Shown here piece by piece: positions 13,443-28,138 of a stretch of 64,000 nt of DNA. The position numbers were made by a program, and so were the translations under genes. The DNA comes from Aphidius gifuensis (taxonomy: Eukaryota > Arthropoda > Insecta > Hymenoptera > Braconidae), in assembly GCF_014905175.1 (NCBI RefSeq), contig NC_057793.1, forward strand, positions 1,984,001 to 2,048,000, written 5' to 3'. Every line of letters starts with the position of its first letter. Positions within the stretch are counted from its first letter, which is position 1. The notes beneath the pieces are model-generated. The model saw nothing but the letters and a program-made list of their open reading frames with translations, did not search any database and was not told where the DNA came from.

Positions 13443-16400
13443 TTCAATTTAAAAAATTACGGAATTAGACATTCCTTTGTAACTTGGAATTATCAGTTTT
13501 TTTTTTAATTTTTATTATTAATTTACTATTTTTATTAAGTTAAGTTTGAATGGTTTTTGTTTTATTTTTAGAAAAAATTCGTTAACGAAAATACCGATTG
13601 AATATTTAATATAAATAAAATTTGTCAATGCATTTATGACATTAAACAAAGGCGCACATGCAATGAGAATTAATGTTTTACATTTTTTTTTGCTTTTGAT
13701 AATTTATTTTTCTGTAAATGAAAAAAAATAAATATTTTCTATCTCAAAGATTTTTTTTATACCAGTTAATAATTAATATCATTGTCAAGTCCATTTAACA
13801 TTATTTTTTTTATTTTCATTAATTTATAAATGCCATTTTTTTTAATTTACTGATACCGATTGTGAGATTTAATTTAAAAAAAAACTATCGAAATTTGATA
13901 AATGATCTGTTTAGATATTTTATAATAGATATTACATTAACTCGATATGTTTTTTCCTCATGGTAGATTGCCTTAATAAAAAACAAAAAAAAAAAAGCAA
14001 AAAGCTAATTGTAATAATTAAAATTTTTTGTTTTATCTTTTGTTAAATTTTTTATGTAATTATTATTTTTATTTTTGAACAACAAACAATTCTTTGACAT
14101 GTCTGCAGTTGATATAATTTTATTTTTTTTTTACAATATTATTTATTTGCCAAATTAATAATTAAAGAAGAAAATTGAAAAAAAAAAAATATTGATCAAA
14201 ATTAAAATTAGAAAAGAAAAAAAGTAATGAAAGTTATTTGTATTGTAATAAAAAAAATAAATGAATAAATAAATATGCTAATGAAAATTTTTTAGTTTAA
14301 AGCAATTTAAAAAAAAAAATATATATAAAATTGCAGATGAGCTTTTGCATAAATTGATTTATCAAAATTTACTTGGGCCTTTTAAAATGTAAATGATATT
14401 ATGTGGTCCGTCTATGTAAATTATATTAACAATAAACCAAAAATAATTAATTAAAAAATGATAATGTATACAATAAATTCCCATAGTGCCAGAGTAATAA
14501 TACCTGTAGATGATATTTGTGTTCAATTAGAAACAAGGTAAATTGACAAAAATAAATTCAAATTAAAAATTTCTCGCTATCACAAATCAACGAATTAAGA
14601 AAAAATAAATAATATAAAAAAATTGTATACTTGTTAGTTAATTAGTATTTTTTGTAAAAAACAAATTTATTAAATTAAAAAAAAGAAACTCAAGGCATCT
14701 GTGTAAAGTTTATTCATAGCTCATTGATGAAAAAAAAATATATAAAAACAACATGGCTTTTGGAAATAGGTATTCTGATGAATTTAAAATAGTATGTTTT
14801 GATTGAAAAAAAAAAAAAGAGATACGAAATATCAATGAATGGACCAGCACAATACTGAAAATTAAAAAAATGATAATGAATGTAATAAAAATTTAAAAAA
14901 CTATGTAATACAAAAAAAATTATGGAGCAGTAAGATGAAATGTATTTTTAATAATTCGTTATTTAAATTTACAGCTGTTTGATGTTGTAAAAAATTAAGT
15001 AGATTTTATTAATCATATTATAATCCAGGGACTGATGTAAATTTAATTATTAAATTTTCATAAATTTAAAAAACTACGAAAAGAAAATACTGTTTTTGTT
15101 TAAATTTAAATATTATAATTAAAATAACCCAGTTGATTTTATTAAATTTTTTTTTTCAAATCTAAATATTTGTGAAAATTAATAATAATTTTTAAATTTT
15201 GTTAATTATTTATTATTCAATTTTTATTAAATTTGTAGTTAAAAAAATATCTCAAGTTCCCGACCAAAAAAAATTACAAGAAAAAATTTAAATTAAATAA
15301 ATGCCATAGTGTCTAAGAATTTCTTCCACATAAATAATAAAATTAAGAATCAACAACCATTTAATAATAATAATAAAATTAATTTTCAATTTAAAAAAAA
15401 TTATTTCTCAACTACATTTATCAATGAAATTCTCTCCCTGCCTATTGTATTAATAAAAAATAAAATTATATATGTGTAAACAAAACAAAATATATATATA
15501 AATATTACAAAAAAATAAAATTATTTATTAATATATTATCCTTAATTAAATCCTAATTATAATGCTTATTATTTATTAACAAAAAAGCTATTTTATTTTT
15601 ATTTATCAATTTGTTTAATTTCCTACTTTTTTTTCTGGTATAAATTCAATTTTTTTTGTATAAAAATTATGCAATTGTTAATTTTTAATAATTAATTTAA
15701 ATAATTGTAAATTGGCCAATTTTAAAAACTGCTCGTCTTGAAAAATAGCCAATAAATTATCTAGAAATTTAAAAAATGTAATTTTTAAAAAACAAAAAAC
15801 TTATCTCCAATTACATTTGATATTTTTTCTAATTTTTTTATGAATAGAATAAAATGACATTGTGTCAGTAACTGAGTTCCTTTTTATTCTAATGAAAAGG
15901 AAAAAAAAAAAAAACAAAAAAAAAATTAGAAAAAAGAAATCGAGTGTGCCTTTAGTCTTTACTTCTTTAAACGTTGGTTGATAGAGTGGTTGAAAGGTGA
16001 GTGGTATTCAAGTACAGCCGGAAGATAAAAAGAAAAAAAAAAAAAAGAATAACTAACTCTAAAAAATAATGTTGGAAGGGGTGCTAAATGACTATATATT
16101 TTTTTTCTTGTTCATAGTTGTTTCAGCCTTGACAGGGTTGAACTCTCAACTCTGTATTTTATAATATACAAAATTTTCTTTTTTTTTTAATTTTTGTTTT
16201 GTTGCTTTTATTCCACAAAATTAGAGGAGGTACTTGTCACTTGAGTAAGATATCACTTGGTGCTATAGACACAACGACCATGAAGAGATGTGGGAAGGTA
16301 CCTTTATTATAATATAACCAAGAAAATGAGAGCTAAAGACAAACAAATAATAACTCAGTAATAAAGAAAAAAAAAAAAGTATTATAGTTTGTTTTTGGTC

Positions 16401-19400
16401 GTAATTTTATGAGGGTGAATTCGTGACTATCGTTGAATCTTTAACAGTAATTATTTTTAAACACGTCGTCGTGATAAAGATCATTCCATTTTTTTTTTCG
16501 AAATTTTTTCTACTCATTCGAAATTTTTTTTCAACGCTAAAAGTAGCTGGTTAAAAGTTGCCCGTAACTAAATAACCACTGACTAATTAAAATTTTTAGA
16601 AAAAAAAAAAATTTAACAATACAACACATGCTGCCATGTTTGAGCTTTTTTTTTTTAATTTTTTTTTTTTTTTTATTATTTATCACATGATACTGTGGAG
16701 GAAAATAATTATCGTTAGTTCACACGACTGCAATTTTTTTCTTTTGTCATTTTTTTTTTCGTCTACTTTTTTTTTTATTTTAAAATAATATTGTCGCTCT
16801 ATAATTTACGTATTTTTTTAACTGTTTTAAATCAATAAAAAAATATATAATTGCAAAAAATTACTGTAACAAATAATTTAGTTTTTTTTATTTAAAAAAA
16901 ATAAACTAATTAGTAATTTTTATGAATTTAAATTTTTTTTTATATTAAAAATTTATAATTTGATTTTTATGAGATATTTATAAAAAAATAAAAAGCTAAT
17001 AACAAAGGATTATTATTTAGTTAATAATAAAAAGCTTTTTTACTTAAATATCTATGAAAAAGACTTGAAATTTATGCAAAACGTCGAGAAACTAAAAAAA
17101 AAAAAAAATCGAAAATTTTGAAAAAATGATGGTTAAGCCCTTTTGTTTGTAATACAAGTATATATTATATTAATATAAAAATAAAAGTGTAAGAAAACTA
17201 TTGATTAAAAAAAATTAAATTGACAAAATAATACATCTATAATTTCATTATGTCCAAAGTAAGTAGTAAAGTTCCATATTGGTCAGCCGCTGGATGAATT
17301 TTTCTTTTCTTTTTTTTTTTAAATCACATTGTCACAAATTGAATCAGTCTTTCTATAAATATATATATATTTATTTTATCCTCAGAGAATTGTCGACGAT
17401 ATTTATTTATAACAGAAAAAAAAATATATATAAAAATCATTGAAAGTAACAAGTAACAAGTCGAAGGTTGCAACGAGGCCAGATTGTCCGGTGATCAAGT
17501 TAAGCGGCACGTGACTATAAAATCCCCTTTTTACATTTTTTTTTTGTATTATTAAATTTATTTTTTTTTTATTTATATTGTATAGATTAATTAGTATAAT
17601 ACAGTGTACACATTTTAATTTTTTCAACTAGCCTAGCCCTAATTTTATGTATTATAAAAAATAAATCGTCAAAAAAAAAGTTTAAATAAATCTGATAACT
17701 CGAATAATAAACCTGATAACTTGTAAAAAAAAATTGCAAAAATCTTTTTAATTAATTTTAATGTTATTTCAATATTAGGAGAAGAATTTTACGAAATTTT
17801 TTGATCATTAAAATGTCGTAAAAGCAAAGATAAACATATTTTAAAAAATTTTTAAATAAAAGCTCGACAAAAAAAAACTACTAGGCTATTGATAAAAAAT
17901 TAATAAATAATAATTAATATAATTTTGTATTTATTGTGACGAGATTTATTTTATGTAAATAAGCACAAAGAATAAATAAATCTATCTAATTTCATGTTTG
18001 TTGGGGATTCATTGAATCTGAGTACAAAAAAAGTCAAAGCATAATAAAAAAAATAAAAAACCCGAGTGACACGCGTCGACGTCTTGACAGCTTGTTAAGC
18101 TAACGGGCATACGTTTATAAATATAAAAAAATAAAAAAATAATATATATAAATTTACAGAATAAAAACAGAAGCATCTAGGGACAAGGTCTATTTAGTAT
18201 TTACCCTCTATTTTAAATGTTACCTGTCAAATTATCAAGGATTACTAGAGCTTTTATATTTTTTTTATTTTTAATGAATTTTCATCTCAAGATAATATGA
18301 CTTTTACTATTTTCATTTATATATAATCAGTTAATTTGTAAATAATACAAGCTACAAAAATTATAATAAATCAAAAAAAAATTAAATAACAATTATTTTT
18401 TAATAAACAAAAGCTCACTTGCATTAAATGTACAAAAAAAACTCAAAAATTTCCACAAATATCCTATTTAAATTTTTTCAACCTATAATTTTCATCAGAA
18501 AAAAAATTAATTAACCAAAAGCCAATAATCTCTCCTAAAAGAAATTAATTTTTACCTATTCAACCCTTAAATAAATTAAAAAAAAATTATTTCATTATCA
18601 AAAAAATTCAAAAATAAATATCATCAATTTTATTTTTTTTTTAAATTAATTAAAACCATTAAATAAAAATAATCTTCAATATTTTTCATTAATAACCATT
18701 AAAATACATTACAAACAATTAAAAAAAAAAAAAAAAAACAAATAAAAAAATTATATTCTAATAATAAATTAAAAATATGTACTTGTATATTTTTTTTTTT
18801 ATAAATACATAATTGCAACACCTGATGTAGATCCCCCTCACCCTCCCCACCCCCTACTGTCTATTAAATAATATCATTCAACAAAATAACATCCCCTTAA
18901 AATCTCTTAAACCCTAATCATCTCACTTTTTATAATATCAAACCCAAATAATTCAAAAATAAAAAGCAAAAAAAAAAAAGCATCACAACAGGTGAGAAAA
19001 AGCCACATACAATACTCGTATAATTTTTATTATAATATACCTGTAAAAAAGATTTAAAAAAAAAAAAAAAACTAACCCCCCCATTGACCCCTTGTTCTTT
19101 GATAATTATTCGAGTACCATATACATAGTAGTACCCTTTAGATAAAAATAATAATAAAAGTAAATGGAACACGCCCATTGCATTTAGGTGTAACCAAGGG
19201 TGCTACTAGCTTTTTCGTCATTTCATTCCCCTTGTCACTCTTTTTATATATACATGATTTTTTTTTGTCATCTTGCTCTTGTCGTGGAGCAACAGCATCA
19301 GCTCATCCTCTAATTTTTATATAGATATATATAAACGCTTTTGAAGCATTGTAGCCTACTACCCTTCTCTTTCAAGCCACTTCATTGTCCTTTATTTCAT

Positions 19401-21763
19401 TATTCTCGCCGCATTCCATTCTACAATATCACAGCCAACACTAATATTTTTTTTTATTTCATTTTTATATATTATATATATCCTCACTTTGATTTTTCAT
19501 TGATGTACACACGTTTAAGGATGCTCTTGTAGATTTAAATCTCTGTGTGTAACTCGTTTTATTTATTTACCCCTGAACACCCTTTATTTACCTTCATCCA
19601 TAATAATAGCCGTCTTAATGTAATCTAATAAACATCATAAATTGTTTCTCTCTGTGATATATAATTAATTTATGAATAACTCACTCAGCCGTTATTCAAC
19701 TCGTCTATAATTTCTATTATTTTTTTCTTTTTTTTTTTTTGTATGGAATATTATATCGCGAAACAATATCACAACTTGATCCCTTGTCGTATAAATTTAT
19801 ATATGTATTTTATATTGGAGGTGTGTGAGGATGTTTTATTGATATTAATGCATGTAAACTTCAAAGTGATTTAAATTAATATATATCATGCTTGCTTGTA
19901 ATTTTCTTTATTTTTTTTTTTACTTTACTTTGCAAGCTTTTATAAATAATTATAGCAATATGTTGCTGTTTTTTTTTTTCAAGTATTTAATGTTTTTAAT
20001 AATGGAAATTTTTTTTTTTAGATTTATATAAAATTAATGTTAATTTAGAAAAATAAAAAAATATTAAAAATTTAAATATCAATGATTAATTTTAGACAAA
20101 AAAAAAAATTAATTTTTATATTTTCTAATTTTAAAAATAATGTAAATTTTTAAAAATTATAAAATAAATTAAAACAATAAAAATAATTTATTTAAAATTA
20201 TAAAATAATAATTTTAAATATAAATAAATAATTAAATTATATTTTTTTCTATTTTTTAATTAAATATCTATAAGATCATTTAAAAATCTATAAAAAAAAA
20301 AACACAAAAAATCATATTTTTCTAAACAAAATAAAAACCAACTAAAAAATATGACTAATAATTAATAAATAATTTGATAAATAAAAAAAATGATATATTA
20401 TTAATTAAATTATATTTTAAAAATTCATATATACAACTCATGATTTTATATATTTGCATTTGAATGACAAGAGACCATATTTTAATATTAAATTAATAAT
20501 TTTTTTCTTCTTTACTTTTCCACAAGTCTTGTCAATATATATTTATCTCTTTTCATCGGTGAATATATATAAATAAAAGTTGATATGCACACAAGAAAAG
20601 CCGTACACCACTCAGCTCGGTGTTTTTGTATATTAAATATATACGCACATATAAAAGTGATAGCTCGCATAGAACAGGTTGGATTTGGATATGACAAGTG
20701 ATATCTCGTATTTGAGTATACGTGATTTTATTTCAATAACATGATTATCAATTTCCACTACCAATATTCTCTTTTCCAGTTCATATTATATATACCAATC
20801 CACAACATCCCTTGGTTCAATCCCTCTTCTTGTCGCTGATGTTTCACTCGCTTTTATATGCTTTAGAGCATAGAGTACCACCCCAATTTGACATACACAC
20901 TCAAAATATAAATATATACATATACACATGATTGCAATTAAGTATGTGTGTGTGTGTGTGTGTGTATACAGTTATATATTTTCATGTATACAGTTGCTCT
21001 GATCCCTCGCAATTACTTCCCATTATCTGGGTATTAGGATTCACCCCCCAACTGAAAGCACGACATATTTTCATCGTGACTCCGCCTTCCCTTATCTATC
21101 ATCCCTTTGCAATTTACAAACCACCACTAGCTATATATATTATATACATATGTTCAACCCTCCCACTTTAATCCTTCAACTTTTGACTAAAAAACCATTA
21201 TCCTCCTCAAATGTTAAACATTTTTTTTTTTTTAAATTTATTTATATATTATACCAAATAATTCAGTGAAAAACATTGTTTCAATTCATTTAATAGCATA
21301 TAATTATTTGCAAAATATATTTTTTAATTTTTAATTGATATATATTTATAAAAAAAAAAAAAAAAATAATTGATATTTTGTGCTTTTTAATGGGTTAATT
21401 TTAATTTAATATTAAATGAAAATTTTTTAATGTTTTTTATCATTTTTAACTTTTAATTTATTTATTATTATCATTGTTTTTTTTTCGTTTTTTTTTTTGT
21501 TCAATGAAGATTAATTATTTACAATAATTTTTGTAAGAAATATACCTGTATATTTTTTTTTTTATATATATCATTTCAATACCTACAATTATTTCTATAT
21601 AATATATATATTTATTAATTTTTTATTTATAAATCATAATGTATAAATAATAAAAAATAAATTTGTAATTTTAATAATCTTTTATATAAAAGATTGAAAT
21701 AATAATTTAACAAAAAAAAAAAAAAAAGAAAATAATATTTGAAATAGGGTTGAGTGTGTTTAC
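13443..21763. other. 3' UTR of the RhoGAP gene and long noncoding spacer
   Basis: About 8.3 kb without a credible exon on either strand. It holds many poly-A/T runs, several AATAAA hexamers soon after 13442 (for example near 13614), a (TG)n microsatellite at 20945-20965, and C/T-rich patches at 18830-18860 and 19190-19600. It separates the RhoGAP gene from the 3' end of the BSX gene. Any enhancer content cannot be read from sequence alone. Confidence 0.55.
20945..20965. repeat. (TG)n microsatellite
   Basis: Uninterrupted dinucleotide run of about ten TG units in the spacer between the RhoGAP and BSX genes. Confidence 0.9.
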
Positions 21764-24608
21764 TCAGCGATGATGACGTTGAAGTGGCTGATCCTGATAA
21801 GATTGATGTGTCAGGCTGACAGAATGAAGTGAGGGACGATGAAATACTGTTGTTGATGATGTTGATGATGATGTTGTCGTTGTCGTTGTTGGTGGTGGTT
21901 GTGGTGGAGTTGACATTGTACGTCTCAACAAATGAATAGCTGATGAAGTTACATGAGGTGGTGAGGGTGACGCTTCATCACCAAGTACATCAATCTCATC
22001 TGAATCCGAGTCAATTGCTGCATCACTACTTGCTCGTGATTCACGTCCACCATTTATAGAAAAATCAACTGGTCTTTCTGTAATTTTTAAACAACACTTT
22101 TCATTAATTTTCAAATGCACAAAATAATTTCTTCAACTAATAATATTTTTTATTTTGCCAATGATGTATCATCAAAGTATCCACAATTTATCTCCATATA
22201 TTTCATATTAAAATAATTTTTTACTTAATTAAAAAATCTTTTAAATTTAATATTTTCCATTTGATATTTAACGTCGATATCTTGTCCAGTCAAGTAAGAC
22301 ACTGACAAAGACAAATACACAGAGATTGACAGAGCGAGAGAGGGCAAAATAAAAAGCACAAAGGGGTTGACAAAAAAAAAAAAAAAAGCAAGAAGAGGAG
22401 CAGGAGGTTGAAGAAGAAAGGAGAAGCAAAGATGTGATGTCAAGTCTCAGGCTAACTTTGTTAGTAAAACCCTGTTACTACTATGTACTACTTTACCACC
22501 ACCACCACCCTCTTCTTTGGTATAACATCTTGAGATGCTGAAGAAGATGCTGAACGAAGCCATCTTGGGTATATTGGTATATGACTAAAGTAAAGCATAT
22601 TAAATAAAATGCGATGTGGTTAGTTGTTGGGATCGTGTCAGGTATTCAAAAGCGATGCAGTTATCTGCAATTATGAAACCGTTGAACGAGGCTAACTAAA
22701 ATGAACTTTAGTTTCTCCTCTACTCAATATATATACTATTACATTTAAATTAAATTTCATTCTTATTAAAAGCTACATTATATATGTATTAATTGATTAA
22801 AAAAAAAATAACATAAAATAATTATTAAATTATCAGGTATGACACTATATGAAAAAAAAAAATAATTTTTAAATAGAACATGTATGGATGTGCAGTGTGT
22901 ATGTATATAATATGTTTCAGGTGTCTCTAAATAGGGAGGAGAAAGGTTTATTGATGAAGGTGCAAAGTGGTTAACGATGTCGGAGGACCCAGTGGTCAGT
23001 TTTGTCCCGAGAAATTGTCTCTTCATATGTGATAAATTAATATATACATGCTTTACATATATGCATGTGTACATGTAGTTTTAACACAAACTAAAACCAA
23101 TATGTGATGTTGTTGACTAATCATTAATATCAGTGGTTGTTGGATAATTAATTTAATTTTAATATTGAAATAATAATGAGGATTATTATTATTGATTGTT
23201 GATTGATATTTTTTATGTGGAAATATAATGAAATTAGATAATTGATTATTTACCTGATGGTGATGCTGCTGTTGATGATTGTCTGGATTGTTGATTTCCA
23301 GATGTTGAATTTCCATTAGTACCAGAATTATTATTATTTATTTTTCGCAATTGTTTTTTATGTTTCATTCGACGATTTTGAAACCATGTTTTAACTTGAG
23401 TTTCTGATAAATGTAATGCTGCTGCAAGCTCAACTCTTTCTGGGGTGCTTAGGTATCTTTGAGCTTCAAATCGCGCCTCAAGACCTGCTAGTTGTTGATC
23501 ACTGAATACCTTTTTATTTTTAATTGAATAAAAATACAATTTATAAATTTAAAAATCAAATGGTAAATTTTTAAAATGAACTTTGTTTAATTTATAGATT
23601 TTTAAATTTTAATTTTTTAGTGATTCTGGATCTTTGATAGTTAATTTATTGGTTCTAGGTATTTTTTTAATTTATATAAATTGTATGAAGTAGTTATTAT
23701 TAATACGATAAACAACTTGTAACCCATATTTTGAATTAATATTTATCATATATCCAATTATATACAAGTTTTAATGAAATTAATTGATCAATTCTATGTA
23801 AATTAGTTTCAAAAATTAAAAATAATATCAAAATTGTTTGAATTTATATGTAATTTAGCCATCAAATATATAACATTCATATTTTCTTAAATTTTCAGAA
23901 AGACAATCAGTGTGATTAGTCAAAAAAATACTCTATTTTTTTATAAATAAAAATTGAAAATAATAAATAAATATTTTTTGCAACTTTTTTCCTGTACAAG
24001 TTGATTAATTATTTTTTTTTTCTATCAATTGTTGTGACACTAAAGTATGTCATAATATTTTATGTTATTTTTTAAATATACAAATTTTTAAAATGACAAA
24101 TTACCAAATAATTTTGTTATAATTTTTTTATACAATTTTCCAAAATTTGTCTCTTTGATCAATTGATTTAAATTGCGAATTAAAGTAAAAATCATACACA
24201 GTTTTCTACTAAATTAATAAAAATGAATAAAATATTATATTTAAAATAGCAACTTACAGTTCGAGCTTTTCTACGTCGACAGTGTTTTAATGCAGCAAGC
24301 TCACCAACTCCAGGAACAACGCCGACGCCCATACCGCCGGCTCCAAATAATGGTCCAAGAAAAAATGCTGCTGTTGATGGTCCCGTCGGATAACCCGGCA
24401 TTAAACTAGCAAATTGTTGATAATTATGATGATGATGATGTTGTTGTCCATGTGTTGGTAAAAATTGATGATGTAATTGTCCTTGTACATGTTGTGAATG
24501 TCCATTTCCTCGATTTAATATATCTTCAATTAAAAACGACGTACGATTTGTTGATGTACCATTCTGTTGTTGAGCCTGATGATGAGGCTGACAAGTTGAC
24601 TGCATCAT
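21764..24608 (-). CDS. bsh: brain-specific homeobox transcription factor (BSX/bsh)
   Basis: Nuclear homeodomain transcription factor; fly bsh and vertebrate BSX act in brain/optic-lobe and hypothalamic neurons. Three exons on the minus strand: 24608-24258, 23509-23254 and 22077-21764, giving 306 aa. I chose ATG 24608 because upstream in-frame codons contain no earlier ATG. The N-terminus carries TSFLIEDIL, which matches the conserved BSX start and looks like an eh1 (Groucho-binding) motif; it is followed by a His/Gln-rich stretch. The homeodomain starts at RRRKART (aa 111-117), is interrupted by the first intron directly after that, and continues VFSDQQLAGLE...RYLSTPERVELA...TQVKTWFQNRRMKHKKQLRK. 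RYLSTPERVELA is typical of BSX. The last exon has an acidic EIDVLGDE motif as in vertebrate BSX. The Thr/Ser tract near the C-terminus is low complexity. Confidence 0.95.
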
Positions 24609-27600
24609 TTTTCTCACAACATTTAACCAATCAATCAATAACAACAATTAAAAAAATATTATCAACACTTTTTTACACAATTATTTACACTATTTTTCTT
24701 TTTTAAATTTTCAATTATTTTTCCACCACGTAATTGACCATTAAAAAAATTTATTTAACCATTTTATTATTTTTTTAAATACATAATATTATATTACATA
24801 TAAATTTGAATATTTTGTTTTTTAAATAATATAAATTATCATCAATTATTACTAATACTTTTGACAAGAAAAAAAAAAACAAAAATTAACGCAAATTTCA
24901 CTTTTTAAATTCACAATTTAAATCATTTTTATTCACTCAACTTTATTTATTTTTTTTTTAAATTTACTTAATTAATTATTATAAATTTTTTATTGTTTAT
25001 TTTATTTAAACACGTGTTATACCGTTAGCAAAGCTGTCATGTAAGACACTGTCACCGTTTAGCCCCCTATCGGTCCGTCAACCTGCCGATTGAGTCTCGT
25101 CTCGTCTGCTCCAGTAACAACCATCTCACTTACACATCCAGCATCTGTTATACATTGACGAAAAAATGAAAAATTTTTTTTTTTTTTTATATTCTAAATA
25201 GACAAAGAAATAAAATAAAAAAAAAAATCAGAAAAAAAAAAAAACAACAAGTGTAAAGGGGGGTAGATGGTTCACTTGTATTTCCATCATGGGGATGATT
25301 TTTCAAGCGGGGAGGATTGATATTATCATTGTGATATTATTGGTTGTCTGGTGGCGCCTTGAAAGCTCATTGGTTTGTTGTATTATTATGGGCGGATATT
25401 TATATTTAACATTGCCATGACAACGACACAACCCTAACGGGAATTTCCTTGAATGCGGGATTTGCAATGGACCAAATGTACCAGCTAAACGTATGTTGTA
25501 TTCACTTTGTACATATCAATTCTATATATATAAATAATATTCTATTTTTTATATTTATAAATAACAAACAAAAGCTCGCATTTTAGAAATTTTATATTTT
25601 TATTTATAAAATTTTCATCTTGATATTTTTTTAATGTATAATTCATTTATTCATGGAATTTATGTTGAAAAAAAAAAAAAGCTCTTTAAATTAAATTTAT
25701 TTATAGATAATTATAATTTATTTGAAAAATTTTAGATTAATTTTTTTACAATATATATAGTAATTGAACTATATTTTTTCATAAAAAGCTCATAATTAAA
25801 ATTATTTTTTTTTAATAATTTTTAATTTAAAAATTTACTAACAAATTATTAGTTTATTAATTAAATTTTAATAATAATATGGATTTTTAGTGTATTATAA
25901 ATTTGAATAAATTTTTACAGCTTAATTTAAATATTATAATTACTTTTTAAAAATATTTTTTGTTTGATAAATTTATTTTTAATTTATTTTTCTTGGAATA
26001 AATATTTTTATTTATCTATTTTATTTGTTTGAACTGTTGGAAGCTTTGGTATAATATATTATGTATATTATTGTGAACATGAAAATAAAATATAAAGTTG
26101 GATAAATTAATATATACAGGATGAGATGCATCATGTTTGGGAGAGACTGCAGTTGAGATGCTGCATGCATTAGATTATCTCATCGATTCTCATGTGGATA
26201 TAAAGCCATCAGAGTGTGTTGACATATATTTTAAATAATTTTTAAACATGTTATAGATGTTTAACAGGATGTATAGGCACCTTGATGTATAATACATCCA
26301 TTAAATTGAAATGCATCATGTACACAATGCATCCTTCGTCATCTCCAATTTAGTACTCTTCGTTATAAACATGCTACAGTATAACCTGTAACATACAATC
26401 AACCCTTTGGTCCATGGCAAAACGTCGGTTTACGTTGTGGCAATATAAATTATAGGAGGTCTCGTCCACAAGATTGATCAAAACCACTTTATAAACTATC
26501 TGTTTGTGGTCTTAATAAAAGTGCATACGTTTATCTACAGGATTATTTATTTTTTTATATTCTTATTTTTCATAACTATTGTCTATTAGATAGTTAGCTA
26601 AATATTATCTTGAAATTTAACTCTTTTTTTAAATAAATAAATAAATTAATGAATTTTAATATTTTTACGATAATAAATTCATTTGTTGGAAAATTTTTTT
26701 TTAATATTCTTTCAAACAAATGAATTTTAATATTTTTGTGATAAAATTTTAATTAATAAATTTCTAGTTTAATATTATTTTATTTGGTTTGTTTTTATTA
26801 CATTCTATCAATTATTTATCATTCAAATTTATTAAAAATTACAATATCAAATTACTTTTTATAAATGATAAAAAATTTTATTTAAAATTTTTTTTTTTTA
26901 ATTTTTATAAATATAATATTAAAAGGCAATTTTTTTTGCAGATAAAATTTAAATAAATCAATGAAATGTTTATTTATTTCATTGCAATTTTTTGCAGATA
27001 AAATTTAAATAAATCAATGAAATGTCCATTTAATTATTGATACAAAATTTATTATTATTATTTATAAATAAATTAAATATAAATTTCTTGTTAAAATATT
27101 TTCAGGTAAATTTTAAAAATACCATATCAATTTTTATTCAACTATAATTTGTTTATAAATAAACAAAAATAAATTATTTTTTCTCAATAAAACAGTATGT
27201 ACGTAAAACTTTTATCAATGTTTAATTGAAATAAAATTAATTACCCACTTGCAATAATTAAAAAATAGTTGGATTAATAAATTTAAAATTTTCTGAAGAA
27301 AAAAAAAAAATTTCTAAAACCCAAATTAAAATAGAAAAAAAATGCTTGTAATTATTTAAACAAAATAAATTTAACATTATTCGATAATTCAATTTGTATT
27401 GTAATTTTTTTTCCATCCCTATATAGATACAATAATTCATGACAATGAAAAAACCCTTCTCCATCATTTCACAATCGACAAATCAAACGATCCAATTGAA
27501 TTATTAACTTAATTTTTATTTCTCAATTTCTCAGTGACATTGATTAAGCCGAATTGTTGACGTGGTATACGCGTGTTGGCATTTAGTTAAATATTTTTAT

Positions 27601-28138
27601 ATAATTTTTTTTCGCCTATTATTGAGTACATTAATTACTGTTAGAAGTGAATAACAATGTTACCACGACGCGTGTCACTATAAAATATATATATTCACTT
27701 TCTTTTATAAAAATAAAATAAATATGAACACACAAAGATCGAGTTTTGAGTGAATGATGTTTTATATGAAGCAGTGTTTTGTATTCTTATAAAAAAAAAG
27801 GGGGACCATTTCTTTTTTGCTAAAGCTGGATTCGGGTTTCAAGCTTTTGCATGGAACAACGTATCTCCCTCGAGACTCGTTAGTAAAACTTGTGTCGAAC
27901 ACGATATATTGTATATTTGATTTTTATATTTTTTTTATTTTTTTTTATAAAATACTTTCTGTCAACGATTAACTTGATGATGACACTTATCCAAAATTCA
28001 ATTGACAAATTAACTAGTTAATTATTTTTAAAATTTATTTATTTTTCAATTTTACATATTTATTAACATAAATTCATTATAATAATTATTTTAATTTAGC
28101 TTATAAATATATTTACGAGTTTTATTAAATTTTTGTTA
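24609..28138. other. 5' flank of the BSX gene and noncoding spacer
   Basis: No exon found. Three parts stand out from the A+T background. At 25010-25140 there is a more GC-rich stretch 0.4-0.5 kb upstream of the BSX ATG, the best promoter/5' UTR candidate. A second patch lies at 25250-25500. At 26120-26520 there is a mixed-composition island with repeated ATGCATCATG (26126-26135 and 26311-26320) and a perfect dyad, GATGTAT-A-ATACATC (26284-26298). The rest is poly-A/T-rich. Confidence 0.45.
26926..27027. repeat. two-copy tandem repeat, about 57-bp period
   Basis: Two nearly identical copies of a GCAATTTTTT...GCAGATAAAATTT...AAATCAATGAAATGT unit, at about 26926-26969 and 26984-27026. They differ mainly in T-run length. 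A weaker pair sharing AATGAATTTTAATATTTTT lies at about 26648 and 26719. Confidence 0.75.
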
